Assembly (NCBI GenBank): GCA_947044365.1
Contig: OX345644.1
Location: forward strand, 917,501 to 981,500
Direction of reading: 5' to 3'
Source: Petrosia ficiformis
Lineage: Eukaryota > Porifera > Demospongiae > Haplosclerida > Petrosiidae
DNA: 64,000 nt
In this document: positions 60,812 through 64,000 of the stretch, piece after piece
How positions within the stretch are numbered: the first letter of the stretch is position 1
Layout: each line of letters opens with the position of its first letter
Program-made: the position numbers and the translations under genes
Notes under the pieces: model-generated
Told to the model about the DNA's origin: nothing
Databases searched by the model: none
The model's input: the letters and a program-made list of their open reading frames with translations, nothing else

Positions 60812-60991
60812 ACTAGTCATACTATAACTATAACTAAAAGTATTCATTGTTGTCATTAAACAACACCAGTACATACAATATACATGTACCTCACGACTCG
60901 GTTCTTAGAACAAAAGGTTATCATAAAATTACTAACTTGCTTATCTACTAGTAATGAAGTTCACAATTTATCATCACAGTATTAATTATCA

Positions 60992-61029
<38 letters not shown>

Positions 61030-61608
61030 TGTGGTAGCTTTTTCATAATCATTATAAGGAATCACGATTGTATTTATATAGTATGGGAATTATAGTAGGT
61101 GTATAGGGATGTATATGTTCTCACTCTATCATGAAACTATTTGTATTCAACGGTTTGTATAATATCTAAAAACATTTTTTAAAATGAAAGAACATGTAGG
61201 GATATCAAAACAGAAAAAGTACAGAAACAAGATTGGGATGGCACTTCAGTAACAAAATTAAACTAACCACTTCCATATAACAAACCTAGCTAGAGTATAA
61301 AACACTTCTTTAGAAACAACAGTACTGAAAATTCAAACTCACCCTGCGGTATTATTCCTTTCTTGGGCTGAGCCTTTTGGGAATTGGAATCAGAATTTGA
61401 AGTCAGTAGAGCTGTGAACAAACCATGAAATGGACAATGTCCTAATGTGATAGAGGAATGTGGCAAACCAGCATGGATACTGACATACAGACGTTCTGGA
61501 CAAGAGAAGGAATTGTAAAACACAATACCAAAATAGTGCATCAATTATAATACAATGTTATATATATTATTTTTACCCAAGGTCTGTGGACTGGATCCAA
61601 TGGAATAA

Positions 61609-62290
61609 GGTTTCTGTACATTAGTAATTGAGTACTGTGTTATGTGTGTGTTAGGTTTATGTACATTAGTAATTGAGTACTGTGTTATGTGTGTGTTAGG
61701 TTTCTGTACATTAGTAATTGAGTCCTGTGTTATGTGTGTGTTAGCTTTATGTACATTAGTAATTGAGTACTGTGTTATGTGTGTGTTAGGTTTCTGTACA
61801 TTAGTAATTGAGTCCTGTGTTATGTGTGTGTTAGCTTTATGTACATTAGTAATTGAGTACTGTGTTATGTGTGTGTTAGGTTTCTGTACATTAGTAATTG
61901 AGTCCTGTGTTATGTGTGTGTTAGGTTTCTGTACATTAGTAATTGAGTCCTGTGTTATGTGTGTGTTAGGTTTATGTACATTAGTAATTGAGTACTGTGT
62001 TATGTGTGTGTTAGGTTTCTGTACATTAGTAATTGAGTGCTGTGTTATGTGTGTGTTAGGTTTCTGTACATTAGTAATTGAGTACTGTGTTATGTGTGTG
62101 TTAGGTTTATGTACATTAGTAATTGAGTCCTGTGTTATGTGTGTGTTAGGTTTATGTACATTAGTAATTGAGTACTGTGTTATGTGTGTGTTAGGTTTCT
62201 GTACATTAGTAATTGAGTACTGTGTTATGTGTGTGTTAGGTTTATGTACATTAGTAATTGAGTGCTGTGTTATGTGTGTGTTAACACTGT
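61609..62290. repeat. 45-bp minisatellite, about 15 units
   Basis: Unit of 45 bp (GTACATTAGTAATTGAG then a TGTGTTATGTGTGTGTTAG-like part). The last base of the GAGTNC triplet and one base of GGTTT(A/C)TG vary between units in a patterned way. Only about 2.7 units exist at 54885-55005. It is intronic; the long open frame arises because 45 is divisible by three. Confidence 0.95.
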
Positions 62291-62325
62291 GTTATAGTTT
62301 CATCTCAATCCCGTATCTTTTACAG

Positions 62326-63175
62326 TTTACAAAGGTCACTATTCAAAAGTTTTCAAACATCGTTGTATTCTGTACAAGAGGAAGAAGCAGGAAGTGGAAA
62401 ATCAAAACGCAAGAAAGAAAAACAAAAGCCAGACACTGACCAGATTGAAAATCTATTAGATTTGTTGATGGATATGGGTTCTAGTAAAATGGACGAACAG
62501 CGAGTAAATATACCAGACACACCACCTTCTCATCATGCAATACCTGTCAGCCCCACAGAGAGTAGTAATGATAGTCTTGAAATGACAACCGTTAAAAAAG
62601 ATCATTCTAAATCTGTCCAAGTATGGAAATCGCAAGAGCTACTTGAAAGCCCCAGCTCCACTCATCGTAACCATGTAATCCATCCAAGAATAGCGACTCT
62701 CCAATTTCCATCGCGTGAGAGAAGCCGATCTGAGGACAACGTCTTCCAACAACTGGAGGAAAAAAACATATCTATTGATGACTTACTTAGACCGTCGTCA
62801 GCTACTACTCTGCCAGTACATAAACACGAAAGAAGTATCTCATCTGATGTGCTCTCTGATTCATTGAGCTCTCTTAGTAATACAAGCGCTGATGTACTAG
62901 TGTCTTCTCAGAGTGTTGATCAACTTAATGAAGAAGACAAGAGAGATTCTGGTCATGAAAAGTACGTAGAAGATAAAAAGGAAGGCATGGAGAAAATGCC
63001 CAGATGGAAACGTAATTCAACATCAATTCTATATTCTGCTAGTCTGGGATTGAGTCTGAATCCACCTATCAGACGAACCAGTGTACCAATAGGAGATAGG
63101 TCATTGGTACAGAATCGAAAGTCAATCGTCCCTGCTCTTATGACATGGGAGGATGAAGGGACAGTTGAGATGTAA
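62326..63175 (+). pseudogene. CTTNBP2: Duplicate of the CTTNBP2-like last exon
   Basis: Nearly identical to 55035-55884, with a few substitutions (for example HHAIPV for HHTIPV, KSVQVW for KSVEVW) and the frame still open to the stop. The acceptor TTTTACAG is kept. No other CTTNBP2 exon precedes it: upstream is only the expanded 45-bp minisatellite, then ALAS sequence. It is an exon fragment carried by the second duplication, not a gene by itself. Confidence 0.9.
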
Positions 63176-63885
63176 TAGCTGTTATGTGATATACTCTGCA
63201 TTTAGTTCACTTCATTTATGTATTATCGCCTTGTCACATGTTATACTGTCACATGTTCTGATTTCATCTTTGGACGTAAATAGTTCACTTTATTTTTTAA
63301 TCGTCTAAGTCACATGATGTACTGTCACATGTTCTGTTTGCATGTAAATAGTTCTTTAAAATATATACTGTCACATGATGGTCACAAGATGCTCACGGAT
63401 GATCACATGTTATAATTAATATTCATACAACACCACGCTCACAATTATGTATTATATAGTAGTACTGACCATACTATCTGAGGCATGATGTCATGAATAA
63501 ATTGAAGTGCCATTCTTGTCATTTGATCCGATATCATGTGATGATTACATGCATGCATATGGCTAGCTTGTTTACTTATATGGTATACATACATTCCTGA
63601 ATATTGGATATTTGTAAGAGCCAAAAATAACCAATCACTTCTTCGTTCTTTCACAATTTTTAAGTACTTCTCTTTTCAAGAGATTACATTAAAAAAAAAC
63701 ACCTACAGTTTAGCTAAGTACTCGGTGATAACAAATTACCAAAAATCAGCAAGGAATACAACAATAAACAAAATTAAACAATATAATAATGTATGCCTAT
63801 CGGCTTACATTATATTGTTATTAAAGGCCTAATAAAGATATGTAGTTCTTTAAAGCATGCAGCTGGTTTGGACAACCAAAGTTGT

Positions 63886-64000
63886 TTAATCGAGAGATTC
63901 ACGCTCAAAGTGGTATTCTCCATGACCTGTCTTTCCAACACGATGGAGGTTGCAGATGTGGCCTGTGAGCTCCTTGATTGCATCAACTTGCTCATGGAGG
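63886..64000 (-). CDS. Ferritin copy, 3' end of exon 2 (continues past window)
   Basis: Duplicate of the 56574 ferritin 3' end; the visible residues are the same as in the complete gene. The stop lies at 63886-63888 and the exon runs off the window edge. Whether exon 1 and the IRE are also duplicated cannot be seen. Confidence 0.85.
   Translation of the reverse strand, partial: LHEQVDAIKELTGHICNLHRVGKTGHGEYHFERESLD

Larger units (their letters stand above)
59511..61342. other. ALAS intron with SINEs and repeats
   Basis: (GT)n at 59511-59532, a TTAGTTAACTAA repeat, two SINEs, (TA)n at 61001-61024, and at 61195-61285 a reversed copy of the sequence found downstream of the TRIM genes (CCACTTCCATATAAC, GGGATATCAAAA). 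Confidence 0.65.
58188..61501 (-). pseudogene. ALAS: 5-aminolevulinate synthase, N-terminal part only
   Basis: ALAS joins glycine and succinyl-CoA in the first step of haem synthesis in mitochondria. Three minus-strand exons join in phase: about 61501-61343, 59510-59279 and 58392-about 58188. They read an N-terminal segment with a GHCPF haem-regulatory-like Cys-Pro motif, then KIDYDHFFAKKIQAKKDDNTY, WCSNNYTGMSKHP, then [15 protein letters not shown] and [18 protein letters not shown], all typical of ALAS. The coding sequence stops matching right after CVIFSDE at a hairpin. The PLP-lysine domain and the C-terminal half are absent from the window. The true start is not resolved; the 5' boundary of the 61501 exon is uncertain. 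Confidence 0.82.
61609..64000. repeat. Second segmental duplication, right copy
   Basis: It begins inside the 45-bp minisatellite directly after ALAS 5' sequence and runs off the window in ferritin exon 2. The unit would be about 6.8 kb if it also carries the partial ferritin and ALAS. Confidence 0.88.

Noticed and set aside
61642..62439. 265-codon frame of [11 protein letters not shown] repeats running into CTTNBP2 exon sequence
   Set aside because: Translation of an intronic 45-bp minisatellite; it enters the real exon in the wrong frame, and a normal acceptor precedes that exon.

Overview
The window is animal nuclear DNA. It is AT-rich and full of simple repeats, and its genes are split by GT-AG introns, many of only 50-100 bp. 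The genes are metazoan families: UNC79, TRIM-NHL E3 ligases, ZCRB1, CTTNBP2, ferritin with an iron-responsive element, and 5-aminolevulinate synthase. Short introns, dense genes and several near-identical TRIM-NHL genes suggest an early-branching animal, most likely a demosponge. That placement is inference; no species marker is visible.

The main structure is a head-to-tail duplication of about 21 kb. Unit 1 (1 to about 21,550) holds the C-terminal half of UNC79 (+ strand, stop at 19,109), with two antisense TRIM-NHL genes inside one large UNC79 intron, then a broken ZCRB1 (-) and a broken copy of an unrecognised acidic gene (+). Unit 2 (about 21,555 to 43,000) repeats this order: an UNC79 copy that starts mid-gene and carries a premature stop and a probable frameshift, one nested TRIM-NHL gene, then intact ZCRB1 and an intact acidic gene read divergently from a 64-bp promoter. 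This is what a tandem duplication cut inside UNC79 and inside the acidic gene should leave: the full-length UNC79 runs through unit 1 and the good ZCRB1 and acidic gene are in unit 2. Joined haplotypes in the assembly remain an alternative.

From 44,078 to 55,884 lies a complete 20-exon CTTNBP2-like gene (1258 aa by my splicing, in frame throughout): short coiled coil, ankyrin repeats, a CTTNBP2/NAV-type AAA-like region and a low-complexity tail. After it, on the minus strand, come a two-exon ferritin gene with a good iron-responsive element, a ferritin copy with exon 2 only, and the first part of an ALAS gene cut off at a perfect 19-bp fold-back hairpin. At about 61,610 a second duplication starts, repeating the CTTNBP2 last exon and the ferritin 3' end up to the window edge.

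The most interesting signal is in the three TRIM-NHL paralogs. They are nearly identical along their length, yet differ at the same few positions of every NHL blade: around the proline that opens each repeat and in the two residues before the N-(H/N)-R motif. These positions should lie together on one face of the beta-propeller, which suggests diversification of a binding surface. Mobile DNA is mostly short non-autonomous elements (fold-back/MITE-like, one nested in another repeat; tRNA-headed SINEs) and large intronic minisatellites, some of which duplicate splice sites.
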